Assembly (NCBI GenBank): GCA_017557715.1
Contig: JAFYYE010000017.1
Location: forward strand, 1 to 10,167
From: Pseudobutyrivibrio sp.
GTDB lineage: Bacteria; Bacillota; Clostridia; Lachnospirales; Lachnospiraceae
Direction: 5' to 3'
Length of the DNA: 10,167 bases
Positions 1 through 7,810 of this stretch are shown here, piece by piece; positions within the stretch are counted from its first letter, which is position 1, and each line of letters opens with the position of its first letter. A program made the translations under genes and the position numbers. The notes beneath the pieces are model-generated. The model did not search any database. It was not told the origin of the DNA and was given only the letters and a program-made list of their open reading frames with translations.

Positions 1-1658
1 ATTGCTTTAGCAGTAATCTGAATTCTATCAACAGCGGCTGCAATAGAATCTCTAACTGATTTAAAATACTCATATTCCAAAGTATTTAACCTGTCTTCCG
101 CACCTAAAATGCTGTCTTCAAGCTCTTTTAATTCTGGAGTATAGAAACGCTCGGCATTTGCCAAAGTCTGCTTTCTAACGTAATAATCAGGCACTAAATC
201 TTTGTAAGAATTAGTAACCTCAAGATAAAAACCAAAAACCTTATTATACTTAATCTTAAGATTCTTAATGCCAGTCTTATCTCGTTCTTTGGCCTCCAAC
301 TCAGCAAGCCACTGCTTTCCATCAACCTTAGCAGCACGAAGTCTGTCAATTTCCTCATTAAAACCAGCCTTGATTATATCTCCATCTCTCGAAGAAATTG
401 GTGGCTCATCATCGATAGCAGAATCAATCAACTGATACAAATCCTTCATAGCATCAATATTTTCATTGGTATCATTTAATAGATGGGAATGAAAACTACT
501 AAGCAAGGTTTTGATTGGAGTAAGCATTCCAATAGATTGCTTGAAGGCAATTAAGTCACGTGGATTTGCACTCTGATATGTAATTTTTGTAATAAGACGC
601 TCTAAATCATAAACCGAAGATAAATATTCCCTAAGCTCTTCACGATCAATAAGAGATTCGTTTATCTCCTGAATGGCATCCTGTCTTTTTATTATTTCAT
701 CAACAGAGACAAGTGGTTGTTCTATAAAACTTTTAAGCTGTCTTGCACCCATGGCAGTTTTAGTTTTATCTAAAACCCAAAGCAATGAACCTCTCTTTTG
801 CTTATCTCGCATAGTCTCAGTAAGCTCGAGATTTCTTCTTGTAGAATTATCAAGAAGCATGTATTTGCCATCTGTATATGGCGTAATATGAGTAAGATGT
901 GCAAGCTCAGTCTTCTGAGTTTCTTTAAGATAGCTAAGAAGTGCACCAGCTGCAACCCTACCATATGAAAAATCTATTAAGCCAAGGCCTTCTAAAGAAT
1001 GGGCATGGAAATGACTAAGAAGCTCTCTGGTCGAAAGAGTATCATCATAGAATGATTCATCAAGCTGTGATAATGCACTTTCAATTTTCTGAGATATCTC
1101 AGTAATATCAATCCCTGACTCAAAAATAGATTTTGAATAAAGTATCTCTGCCGGATTAAATCTAAAAATCTCATCAATTAATTTACGAACGCCATCAACC
1201 TCTGTGAGATAAAAGTCGGCAGTGGAAATATCACAGGAACTAACACCAAATATGCCTCGATTATAAAAAATAGACATAATATAATTATTACTGCCTTCAT
1301 CAAGAGCCATTTGGTCAATATTAGTACCAGGAGTAACAACCCTAATAACCTCTCTTTTAACAAGACCTTTTGCTTCTTTAGGGTCTTCAACCTGTTCACA
1401 TATGGCAACTTTATAACCACGTGCCACCAATCTATTTATATATGAATCTGCAGCATGAAAAGGTACACCACACATAGGCGCCCTTTCTTCCATACCACAG
1501 GATTTTCCTGTAAGAGTGAGTTCTAATTCTCTTGAAGCTGTCTTTGCATCTTCAAAAAACATCTCATAGAAATCACCTAATCTGTAAAATAAAATACAGT
1601 CTTCATATTCAGCTTTTGTTTTAAGATACTCCTGCATCATTGGAGTGTATTCTGCCAC
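1..1658 (-). CDS. mutS: DNA mismatch repair protein MutS, N-terminal 552 residues (runs off the left edge)
   Basis: MutS recognises base mismatches and small loops and recruits MutL in methyl-independent mismatch repair. Visible parts: mismatch-recognition domain I (about 1-115) with the Phe-x-Glu reading motif in GDFYEMF (F30, E32); connector domain II (about 125-250); start of the core/lever domain (about 265 on, with LDNSTRRNLEL at 270-280); and the clamp region (about 430-545, with NKVFGFYLEVTNSY near 472-485). The frame is open to base 1 and stops mid-codon there. The ATPase domain (Walker A, expected after about residue 600 of roughly 870) therefore lies outside the window; this is an edge effect, not a truncation. 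The start is taken as GTG because an AGGTGGG ribosome site sits 7 bases upstream; in-frame ATG codons at residues 7 and 8 are less well placed. The gene follows the COG2509 flavoprotein by 12 bases. Family identity is near certain. Confidence 0.97.
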   Translation of the reverse strand, partial: MAEYTPMMQEYLKTKAEYEDCILFYRLGDFYEMFFEDAKTASRELELTLTGKSCGMEERAPMCGVPFHAADSYINRLVARGYKVAICEQVEDPKEAKGLVKREVIRVVTPGTNIDQMALDEGSNNYIMSIFYNRGIFGVSSCDISTADFYLTEVDGVRKLIDEIFRFNPAEILYSKSIFESGIDITEISQKIESALSQLDESFYDDTLSTRELLSHFHAHSLEGLGLIDFSYGRVAAGALLSYLKETQKTELAHLTHITPYTDGKYMLLDNSTRRNLELTETMRDKQKRGSLLWVLDKTKTAMGARQLKSFIEQPLVSVDEIIKRQDAIQEINESLIDREELREYLSSVYDLERLITKITYQSANPRDLIAFKQSIGMLTPIKTLLSSFHSHLLNDTNENIDAMKDLYQLIDSAIDDEPPISSRDGDIIKAGFNEEIDRLRAAKVDGKQWLAELEAKERDKTGIKNLKIKYNKVFGFYLEVTNSYKDLVPDYYVRKQTLANAERFYTPELKELEDSILGAEDRLNTLEYEYFKSVRDSIAAAVDRIQITAKA

Positions 1659-1665
1659 AATTATT

Positions 1666-1672
1666 CCCACCT
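1666..1672 (-). promoter_or_regulatory. Shine-Dalgarno site of mutS overlapping the upstream stop codon
   Basis: AGGTGGG on the minus strand lies 7 bases before the GTG start and uses the last two bases of the TAG stop of the preceding oxidoreductase. It decides the GTG start for mutS. The overlap suggests that a terminating ribosome could hand over directly to mutS (inference). Confidence 0.75.
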
Positions 1673-3260
1673 ATTCTTTAATATTTTGATTTGCTATTAC
1701 CGCTTCAGCAACCTTCAATCCATCCATCGCTGCAGAAGTAATTCCGCCTGCAAATCCAGCTCCCTCACCACAAGGATATAGTCCTCTTATATTGGACTGG
1801 AACTGTTCATCTCTGTTAATTCTAACTGGTGAAGATGTTCTACTCTCTACGCCAGACAGAATTGCGTCATATCTATCGAATCCCTTTATTTTAGTACCAA
1901 AATGCCCCATGGCGTCAATAATAGATTGATTAATTTCCTGAGAAAATATCTCAGAAAGAAGCCCGAAGGCTGTCTTACCCTTTGTCTCAGAAGAAAAATC
2001 GCCATAAGACATTGATAATTTATTCTCTTTAAAATCTCCAAATAATTGTTGTGGAATTTTACCATCAGTAATTGAAAATGCTTTAGACTCAATGAATCGC
2101 TGGAATTCTATACCAGAAAGAGGATTTGATTTATCAAATTCTTTAGCACCTACAGAAACAACGATAGCACTATTTGCATTTTTACTATCACGTTTTGAAT
2201 AACTCATACCGTTAACAACAAGTCGGTTCTCTTCTGATGATGAGTTAACAACAAATCCACCTGGACACATACAAAAAGAATATACTCCTCTGCCATTTTC
2301 AAGATTATGAGCAAGCTTATATGGAGCAGGCTCTAATTTATCAAACTGAGAACCATACATAACCTCTGAAATCATAGACTGAGGATGTTCGATTCTAAAA
2401 CCAACCGCAAAATCCTTGGCCTCCATATCAAAGCCCATTTTATATAATGTCTCGAATGTATCTCTGGCGCTGTGTCCAATAGCAAGAACAACCGCATCAC
2501 TGTAATAGCTCACATCTTTTGAAATGACCCCTTTTATGGAACCATTTTCAATAATAAAATTCTCAACCTGAGAATCGAAATGAAACTCTCCACCCAGGTT
2601 TATTATTTGATTACGCATATTAGCAATTACTTGCTTTAAAATATCAGTTCCAATATGAGGCTTATTATCGTATAGAATATTTGAAGGCGCGCCAAATTTT
2701 ACAAAAGTCTCAAGTACAAACTGATTTCTTCCAAGCTTGTCATTGACAAGTGTGTTAAGCTTTCCATCAGAGAAAGTGCCTGCGCCACCCTCACCAAACT
2801 GAACATTAGAAGCAGTGTTTAATACACCAGTCTCCCAAAACTTTAAAATATCCTCAGTTCTATCATCAACCTTTTTTCCTCTTTCAAATACAATAGGAGA
2901 CATATTATTAAGAGCAAAAACATACGCTGCAAATAAACCAGCAGGTCCAGCGCCAACAACAACTGGTCTGCCTTTTGATTTGTTTAAAGATGGCAAGATG
3001 TATGTCTTAGGTTTATACGTATTTACGTTATTATCCTTAGTAAACTTCTTTAATATTTTTGCCTCTAATGAATTATCTAAGTCTACAACAACTGAATATA
3101 CAAAATACAAATCAGGCTTTTTGCGCGCATCAATAGAACGCTTTAAAATCTTGTAGCTTTTTATTGCACTAGCGTCGATTCTGAGCTTCTTAACAATTGC
3201 ATTTTTTATTTGATTATCCTTTGCTGAAATATCAAGCTTCAGCTGATCAATTTTTATCAT
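1671..3260 (-). CDS. COG2509-type FAD-dependent oxidoreductase, substrate unknown
   Basis: This 529-residue protein is probably cytosolic: no signal peptide or membrane segment is seen. An N-terminal alpha/beta domain (about 1-90, basic, starting MIKIDQLKLDI) precedes a Rossmann FAD-binding fold with GAGPAG at 103-108 and the ribose-binding acidic residue E126 in VFERG. The family-typical stretch FGEGGAGTFSDGKLNT is at 155-170, a CMCPGG turn with two cysteines at 330-335, and the C-terminal FAD-contacting segment YPCGEGAGFAGGITSAAMDG at 495-514. These match the uncharacterised FAD-dependent dehydrogenases of COG2509, whose length is also about 500-540. No substrate is established for the family to my knowledge, so none is given. 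The ATG directly follows the TAA of the upstream flavoprotein with no base between, and the ribosome site AGAGGTG lies in that gene's final codons; the two are probably translationally coupled. The family call is firm, the function open. Confidence 0.88.
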   Translation of the reverse strand: MIKIDQLKLDISAKDNQIKNAIVKKLRIDASAIKSYKILKRSIDARKKPDLYFVYSVVVDLDNSLEAKILKKFTKDNNVNTYKPKTYILPSLNKSKGRPVVVGAGPAGLFAAYVFALNNMSPIVFERGKKVDDRTEDILKFWETGVLNTASNVQFGEGGAGTFSDGKLNTLVNDKLGRNQFVLETFVKFGAPSNILYDNKPHIGTDILKQVIANMRNQIINLGGEFHFDSQVENFIIENGSIKGVISKDVSYYSDAVVLAIGHSARDTFETLYKMGFDMEAKDFAVGFRIEHPQSMISEVMYGSQFDKLEPAPYKLAHNLENGRGVYSFCMCPGGFVVNSSSEENRLVVNGMSYSKRDSKNANSAIVVSVGAKEFDKSNPLSGIEFQRFIESKAFSITDGKIPQQLFGDFKENKLSMSYGDFSSETKGKTAFGLLSEIFSQEINQSIIDAMGHFGTKIKGFDRYDAILSGVESRTSSPVRINRDEQFQSNIRGLYPCGEGAGFAGGITSAAMDGLKVAEAVIANQNIKE

Positions 3261-4472
3261 TTACACCTCTTGTATAATGGCCTCTGCTGCCTTTGTAGCC
3301 GAAAAATAGGCCCATGTAAGATTATACCCACCACAAATACCATCTACATCAAGAACTTCTCCAGTGAAGAATAAACCAGGACATTCATTTGATTCCATAG
3401 TATTTAAATTAATTCCTGAAAGCGCAACGCCTCCAGCTGTAACCTGTGAATTATCAAAACCTTTAGTGCCAGTAATTTCAACAGAAAAATGCTTAAAATA
3501 ATAAACAAGGTTATCTATATCTTCGTTATCAAGCTTTGATACCAATGTATCAGCATATATTCTTGCATAGCTAACAACAGTTTGAATTACTTTTTCATTT
3601 GATAGACCATTTAAAGCGGCTAAAATAGTAGCATTTTCATTATGCTTAAATCTTTTAATCAGCTCCTGCTTTAGTTCTTCTTCATCCATGAAATATATAA
3701 AATCAATAGAAATATCAGAAAGCTTTTTATCAAGCTCATCAAATCCTATAAATCTACTGATGCACATTACTGGATAACCTGAAATACCATCTTTATTAAA
3801 CTGGATTTCACCTTCACAGGAAGCTGAATTATATGAGACCTTTCCAAGCGCTCTAACACCAGCTAATTCCTTTAGACTAATATCTTTTGAAACCAAACCA
3901 ACAAGAGCTGGTGCCAACTTTGTAACCTTCATGTTGAACTTTGAGGCCATTTTATATCCAAACTTTGAAGAGCCAAGTGTTGCCGCTGATAAACCACCCG
4001 ATGCAACACATACCTTCTTTGCTAATATCTCAGTTCGATGAGTAGTAACCGTAAAGATTTCACCCTTAGAAATATCAGTCACTCTGTTATCAAGCAACAC
4101 CTCAATGCCTAAAGCGTTAATTTCATTTTCCAACGCATCTCTAACAGTTTTTGCCTGATTAGTAATCGGATAAAAATATCCATCAAACTCTCTTTCGAGA
4201 ATCCCTAACTCACGCAAAAAATCAATCAGGTCGCCATGTCTATCTTCAATAAAAGAAAGCTCTGTCTCACTATAATAGTATTCATTTCCCATGCGGCTAT
4301 TCGTAAAGTTGCAACGACCGTTTCCGGTGGAAAGAATACGTCTACCAACCATTCTGTTAAGTTCGGCTATACAGACCAAAAGACCTGCTCTTGCAAGCTT
4401 AATTGCAAGAACAAGTCCTGAGAATCCACCACCAACTATACAAACATCATAAACTTTTTTATTACTATCCAT
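3261..4472 (-). CDS. HI0933/YhiN/BaiN-family flavoprotein (NAD(P)/FAD-dependent oxidoreductase)
   Basis: This 403-residue flavoprotein has the dinucleotide-binding motif GGGFSG at 14-19, the acidic end of the second strand at E37, and the family hallmark GRRILSTGNGRCNFTN at 43-58. VASGG is at 156-160, SQVTAGGVAL at 342-351, and the C-terminal FAD segment GEVLDVDGICGGYNLTWAYF at 371-390. These order and spacing features fit the HI0933-like family (COG2081, TIGR00275), usually about 400-420 residues, so it is full length. The family includes YhiN and the clostridial BaiN proteins proposed to act in bile-acid reduction, but most members have no proven substrate and nothing here points to bile acids: no other bai-like gene is in the window. 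The start ATG is 4 bases after the flippase stop, with GAGG 7 bases upstream, inside the flippase reading frame. It is probably co-translated with the next flavoprotein. Confidence 0.9.
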   Translation of the reverse strand: MDSNKKVYDVCIVGGGFSGLVLAIKLARAGLLVCIAELNRMVGRRILSTGNGRCNFTNSRMGNEYYYSETELSFIEDRHGDLIDFLRELGILEREFDGYFYPITNQAKTVRDALENEINALGIEVLLDNRVTDISKGEIFTVTTHRTEILAKKVCVASGGLSAATLGSSKFGYKMASKFNMKVTKLAPALVGLVSKDISLKELAGVRALGKVSYNSASCEGEIQFNKDGISGYPVMCISRFIGFDELDKKLSDISIDFIYFMDEEELKQELIKRFKHNENATILAALNGLSNEKVIQTVVSYARIYADTLVSKLDNEDIDNLVYYFKHFSVEITGTKGFDNSQVTAGGVALSGINLNTMESNECPGLFFTGEVLDVDGICGGYNLTWAYFSATKAAEAIIQEV

Positions 4473-4476
4473 AAAA

Positions 4477-6159
4477 TTACCTCAGCAAGTGTAAGCTATA
4501 TGCAATATTACATAGCTTTGCTCCACCTGGAAACTTCATTAAAGTCTCTTCGTCTATACCCTTAAACAAAAGCATAGAAACAAAGTAGACTATGACACCC
4601 GTCACAATGGATACAATACAAGCTACAAAATTTGCCATGTATTCAGAAGCATGTAACATAACAATACTATCTAAAAGACGATATATTAAATACACTACCA
4701 CACCCATGAGCGCGCTAGACTCAAGAGGTGCAAGAAATACTTTTTTTACATCAATACTTGCTCCAGAATACTTTAAAACCGCAGCTTGATTGAGGAAACA
4801 CATTAATAATGCATAAAAAGCATTGGCAAGTATAACGGCATAAATATGAAGGTCAAATACACCCATCAATAAAAATAAAAATACCACATGTGCTATAAGA
4901 GCTATCAAAGCATTCTTAACAGGAATTGTCATCTTATCTATTCCCTGAAGAATACCATTTGACAAAGTAGATAGGGAATAAAAAATTATTGAACAACCAC
5001 CAATCATAAGCATTAAACCAGATGATTTATCTGGGTCATTAAATAAAAGAGTCATAATAGGTGATGCCAATACCATCATGCCAACACAGCAAGGGAACGC
5101 TATAACCATAACAAAACGATTAGCCATATTTATCTGCTTCTTTACTAATTCCCCGTCGCCAGAATTAAAAGCTGCTGTAAGACTAGGTACAGTGGATGCA
5201 GCCATGGCAGATGCAATAGCTAGAGGAACATTTATAAGCACCTTATACTGTCCTGTAAACACGCCCCAGCTCTCACTAATTAATGTGGCGTCATGCCCTT
5301 GTGCAAGTGCTAAATTCTTATAAATTCCTTGATCAATAATCGAACTGATATTGTAAACCGTTGTGCTCAAAAGCACAGGTATTATAGTCAAAACCAAAGC
5401 CGACATTATTTCGCCATAGCTTTCATCATTTCTGTGCTTATCCTTTTTAATCATTTTATTAAACACTTTTTTGAAAGCAAAAAAGATGAAAAGCACAAAT
5501 ATTAAAGCAAATGCTGCTCCTGTAGATGTACCAAGTGTACCTCCTGCGGCACCATACGCTGCAGAATATCCTTTTATATTTCCAAGAACTCCACCTACTT
5601 TTTTTCCATAACTAAATAATAAATTTGCAGCAACGACAGAGACTATCGCATTTACGATTTGCTCTCCAATCTGAGAAATCGCACTAGGTATCATTGTACC
5701 AAGTCCTTGGAAAAAGCCTCGGAAAACGCCTAAAATCGCAACAACTAACAATGTCGGTGCAAGTATTTTAAGAGCTATAGCTGCAAGCGGAGTCTTTAAC
5801 AAACTTCCAGTAAAAAATTCTGCTCCAAAATAAACGATAAGCGCAGCAGCTCCACCTGTTATAAACGCAAAAAGAAGGGCGCCGTGCAAAACCTTGTTTG
5901 CGTCCTTGACGTGCCCTTTAGCCATCCTTGCAGAAACCAGCTTTGATACTGCAAGTGGTATGCTGTAAGAAGATATAAGCAATATTATGTTATAAATTTC
6001 ATAAGCGGTACCATAATAATCATTACCCATCTTACCAATAATAGCCTTAAGTGGGACTCTATACATGAGTCCCACAATACGGCTTATTATTGATGCCATT
6101 GCAAGGATAGAACCTTGCATAAGGAATTTGGTATCGCTACGTTTGTTCCTTGTAGTCAT
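4477..6159 (-). CDS. MurJ/SpoVB/YtgP-type polysaccharide biosynthesis flippase (MOP superfamily)
   Basis: This 560-residue polytopic membrane protein has hydrophobic stretches throughout, consistent with about 14 transmembrane helices (for example near 12-34, 55-72, 92-112, 128-150, 213-230, 250-268, 350-372, 384-402, 416-434, 440-460, 482-496 and 510-532). It belongs to the family that flips lipid-linked cell-wall or polysaccharide precursors. Family-like segments are SRIVGLMYRVP at 26-36 with two early arginines (R27, R34) as in MurJ-type flippases, GFFQGLGTMIPSAISQIGEQ at 148-167, SAMAASTVPSLTAAF at 317-331 and LQGIDKMTIPVKNA at 404-417. A lipid II flippase like B. subtilis YtgP and a sporulation-type SpoVB cannot be told apart by eye, so no symbol is given. 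The ATG lies 5 bases after the lipoprotein stop. The only ribosome-site-like sequence is AAGG 13 bases away, so initiation probably depends on coupling. The lipoprotein next door supports an envelope role. Confidence 0.88.
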   Translation of the reverse strand: MTTRNKRSDTKFLMQGSILAMASIISRIVGLMYRVPLKAIIGKMGNDYYGTAYEIYNIILLISSYSIPLAVSKLVSARMAKGHVKDANKVLHGALLFAFITGGAAALIVYFGAEFFTGSLLKTPLAAIALKILAPTLLVVAILGVFRGFFQGLGTMIPSAISQIGEQIVNAIVSVVAANLLFSYGKKVGGVLGNIKGYSAAYGAAGGTLGTSTGAAFALIFVLFIFFAFKKVFNKMIKKDKHRNDESYGEIMSALVLTIIPVLLSTTVYNISSIIDQGIYKNLALAQGHDATLISESWGVFTGQYKVLINVPLAIASAMAASTVPSLTAAFNSGDGELVKKQINMANRFVMVIAFPCCVGMMVLASPIMTLLFNDPDKSSGLMLMIGGCSIIFYSLSTLSNGILQGIDKMTIPVKNALIALIAHVVFLFLLMGVFDLHIYAVILANAFYALLMCFLNQAAVLKYSGASIDVKKVFLAPLESSALMGVVVYLIYRLLDSIVMLHASEYMANFVACIVSIVTGVIVYFVSMLLFKGIDEETLMKFPGGAKLCNIAYSLHLLR

Positions 6160-6164
6160 AAAAA

Positions 6165-7292
6165 TTATTTTGCCTTACTAAAATCATTTTTATTTGCGTA
6201 GAATACATTTTCTCCAGTGTACTCACGCTGGCAAGCCTGAATCCAAGTTGTACCAATGTTTAACTGGATTTCCTCGCCTGTAGCCAAATCATAATAATGA
6301 GTAATATCGTTATCAGCGTCCTTAGACCAAACAATATCAATCATCTTACCATTTGTAATGTACTTACCTGTACCAGTGTTATAAGACAAGAGATATCCAA
6401 GATACTCTGAACCCTGATAAATCCACCACTGAACATCTTCGATAATAATATTCTTAGCTGTAAGCTGTTCACCAGATAAAGCGTCAACCTGTTTCTGATT
6501 GAACTCATATCTGTAGTACAAACCATCATCCTCGTTGTAAATCCAATAAGGCTTATTAGTATAGTAGTACATCTGAATTGCCTGGCAATCCTCACCATTT
6601 TCTAAAGCATTACCATTCTGTGCAAACTTGAAATGAGGCTCATAATTCTCAGGAAGAGTCATGTCATAGCCCATCTTTTCAAGACCTATTCCGATACCAT
6701 CAGAGTTTGTATATAATGTGTGCTCTGACTTACCAGTTCTATAAGTAGCAGCACTGCCCTTCTTACCTTCAAGCTTAAGAGCATTAAGATTTTCGACAAG
6801 CCCTCCATCGATAAGCTCGAATGCAGCAGGATTACCACCAGCATGCATATAAACAGCATCATACTCACTAGCAAAGTATACATAATATGGTCTAGAGCTT
6901 CGAACGTTTCCAATCTGATCAAGACCTGTATAATCATCAAAGATAGCCATCATACGTGTAATGCCACCTTCAACTACACATTCATAAATAACTCCTGCGT
7001 TACCAATACCATACTGTGGTAAGCAAGCCTTTGTGTTTTCAATCATTACAGCTACTGGGCGCTGTCTTCCATATTTAGGATCAACCCATTCACCGTTAAG
7101 ATAGCTTCGAACCCTACCATCTTCAGAAACCTGCTCCCAAAAAGCAGCAGACTCGTCAACAGCCTCTACATCTTCTTGTGGTTCTACTGTTGCTGCATCA
7201 TCAAGAGCAGCTTCTTCTTCCTTCTTACCACAAGCCATCAACGATAATCCCATAGTAAGAACGAGCATTGCAGATACTAACTTTTTTTTCAT
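6165..7292 (-). CDS. DUF3048 (YerB-like) lipoprotein
   Basis: This 375-residue exported lipoprotein has a signal peptide with Lys2-4, a hydrophobic core at about 5-19 and a lipobox LMAC with lipidated Cys21. An acidic linker rich in Glu, Asp and Ala (about 24-50) follows. The rest matches the DUF3048 architecture of B. subtilis YerB: RPVAVMIENTKACLPQYG at 78-95, VIYECVVEGGITRMMAIF at 101-118, IGNVRSSRPYYVYFASEYDA at 127-146, MHAGGNPAAFE at 149-159, and the C-terminal half with DIVWSKDADNDITHYYD at 319-335 and IQLNIGTTWIQ at 342-352. The protein should sit on the outer face of the cytoplasmic membrane. The biochemical activity of the family is not known to me. The start is supported by AAAGGAG, 11 bases upstream of the ATG. 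It lies 20 bases after ybeY, the widest gap in the window, and 5 bases before a flippase, which hints at a cell-wall role (inference). Confidence 0.92.
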   Translation of the reverse strand: MKKKLVSAMLVLTMGLSLMACGKKEEEAALDDAATVEPQEDVEAVDESAAFWEQVSEDGRVRSYLNGEWVDPKYGRQRPVAVMIENTKACLPQYGIGNAGVIYECVVEGGITRMMAIFDDYTGLDQIGNVRSSRPYYVYFASEYDAVYMHAGGNPAAFELIDGGLVENLNALKLEGKKGSAATYRTGKSEHTLYTNSDGIGIGLEKMGYDMTLPENYEPHFKFAQNGNALENGEDCQAIQMYYYTNKPYWIYNEDDGLYYRYEFNQKQVDALSGEQLTAKNIIIEDVQWWIYQGSEYLGYLLSYNTGTGKYITNGKMIDIVWSKDADNDITHYYDLATGEEIQLNIGTTWIQACQREYTGENVFYANKNDFSKAK

Positions 7293-7303
7293 ACTATTAG
7301 TGT

Positions 7304-7310
7304 CTCCTTT
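7304..7310 (-). promoter_or_regulatory. Shine-Dalgarno site of the DUF3048 lipoprotein
   Basis: AAAGGAG on the minus strand, 11 bases before the ATG, is the strongest ribosome site in the window. The spacing is a little long. It suggests this gene is translated independently of ybeY rather than by coupling. Confidence 0.75.
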
Positions 7311-7312
7311 TC

Positions 7313-7810
7313 TTAGTCTCGAGAAATTTTTAGAATGTCTAATATTTCTCTTTGTTTTTCTTCCATGACAGCTGCATCAGCCTCTGTCATATGATCAAAC
7401 CCAAATAAATGTAGCATACTATGGGCTATTAGGAAAGCATACTCTCGAAGAACAGAATGTCCATATTCTTCCGCCTGGGAAAGGATTCGTGGAACACAAA
7501 GAACTATATCTCCAAGAATTACTTCTCCTGTCTCAGGATTAAATAAATCATCATCCTTTTCTATATCATCAAATACACCAGGTGCCGGATAATCTATCAT
7601 TGGGAATGAAAGAACATCTGTAGGTGCATCGATGTTTCTAAATTCTTTATTGATGGCCTGAATACCATCGTTGTCAGTAATAGTAATACTTATCTCTGAC
7701 TCAAAAGGAAAATTCAAATGCTCGATAGCTGTGTTGATAACATCATTAGCTACCTTTTCATAATCAAAATCAAATTTAAAATCGCATTCGCTTTCAATAA
7801 AAACTGTCAT
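7313..7810 (-). CDS. ybeY: Endoribonuclease YbeY (rRNA maturation factor)
   Basis: YbeY is a zinc-dependent single-strand RNase needed for 16S rRNA 3'-end maturation and ribosome quality control. The 165-residue length is typical of the family (about 150-170). The metal-binding H-x3-H-x5-H motif is intact as HSMLHLFGFDH at 130-140 (H130, H134, H140). The conserved Arg58 and PTDVLSFP stretch (63-70) and the LGDIVLC strand (99-105) are also present. The common HGxLH glycine is serine here (S131), which does not remove a ligand. The ATG overlaps the TGA of the upstream 7TM gene by four bases (ATGA), with GAGG 10 bases before it, so the two are translationally coupled. The neighbourhood phoH / 7TM-HD / ybeY is the conserved Firmicute order. 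Identification is firm. Confidence 0.97.
   Translation of the reverse strand: MTVFIESECDFKFDFDYEKVANDVINTAIEHLNFPFESEISITITDNDGIQAINKEFRNIDAPTDVLSFPMIDYPAPGVFDDIEKDDDLFNPETGEVILGDIVLCVPRILSQAEEYGHSVLREYAFLIAHSMLHLFGFDHMTEADAAVMEEKQREILDILKISRD

Noticed and set aside
673..1420. Short open frames on both strands inside the mutS region
   Set aside because: The mutS frame is continuous from 1658 to the edge with family motifs throughout; the others are shadows in alternative frames.
1..1658. mutS read as a truncated gene or pseudogene lacking its ATPase domain
   Set aside because: The frame is still open at base 1; the missing part is outside the window.
2815..3156. A 113-codon open frame on the plus strand
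   Set aside because: It lies fully antisense to the COG2509 flavoprotein, has no recognisable domain or ribosome site, and its composition is what the reverse of an A/T-rich coding region gives.
3261..4472. Bile-acid reductase (BaiN) function
   Set aside because: The family is broad, members occur in bacteria that do not modify bile acids, and no other bai-type gene is in the window. Only the family call is supported.
7293..7312. Promoter or terminator between ybeY and the lipoprotein gene
   Set aside because: The gap is only 20 bases and is largely taken up by a ribosome site; no hairpin or promoter boxes fit.
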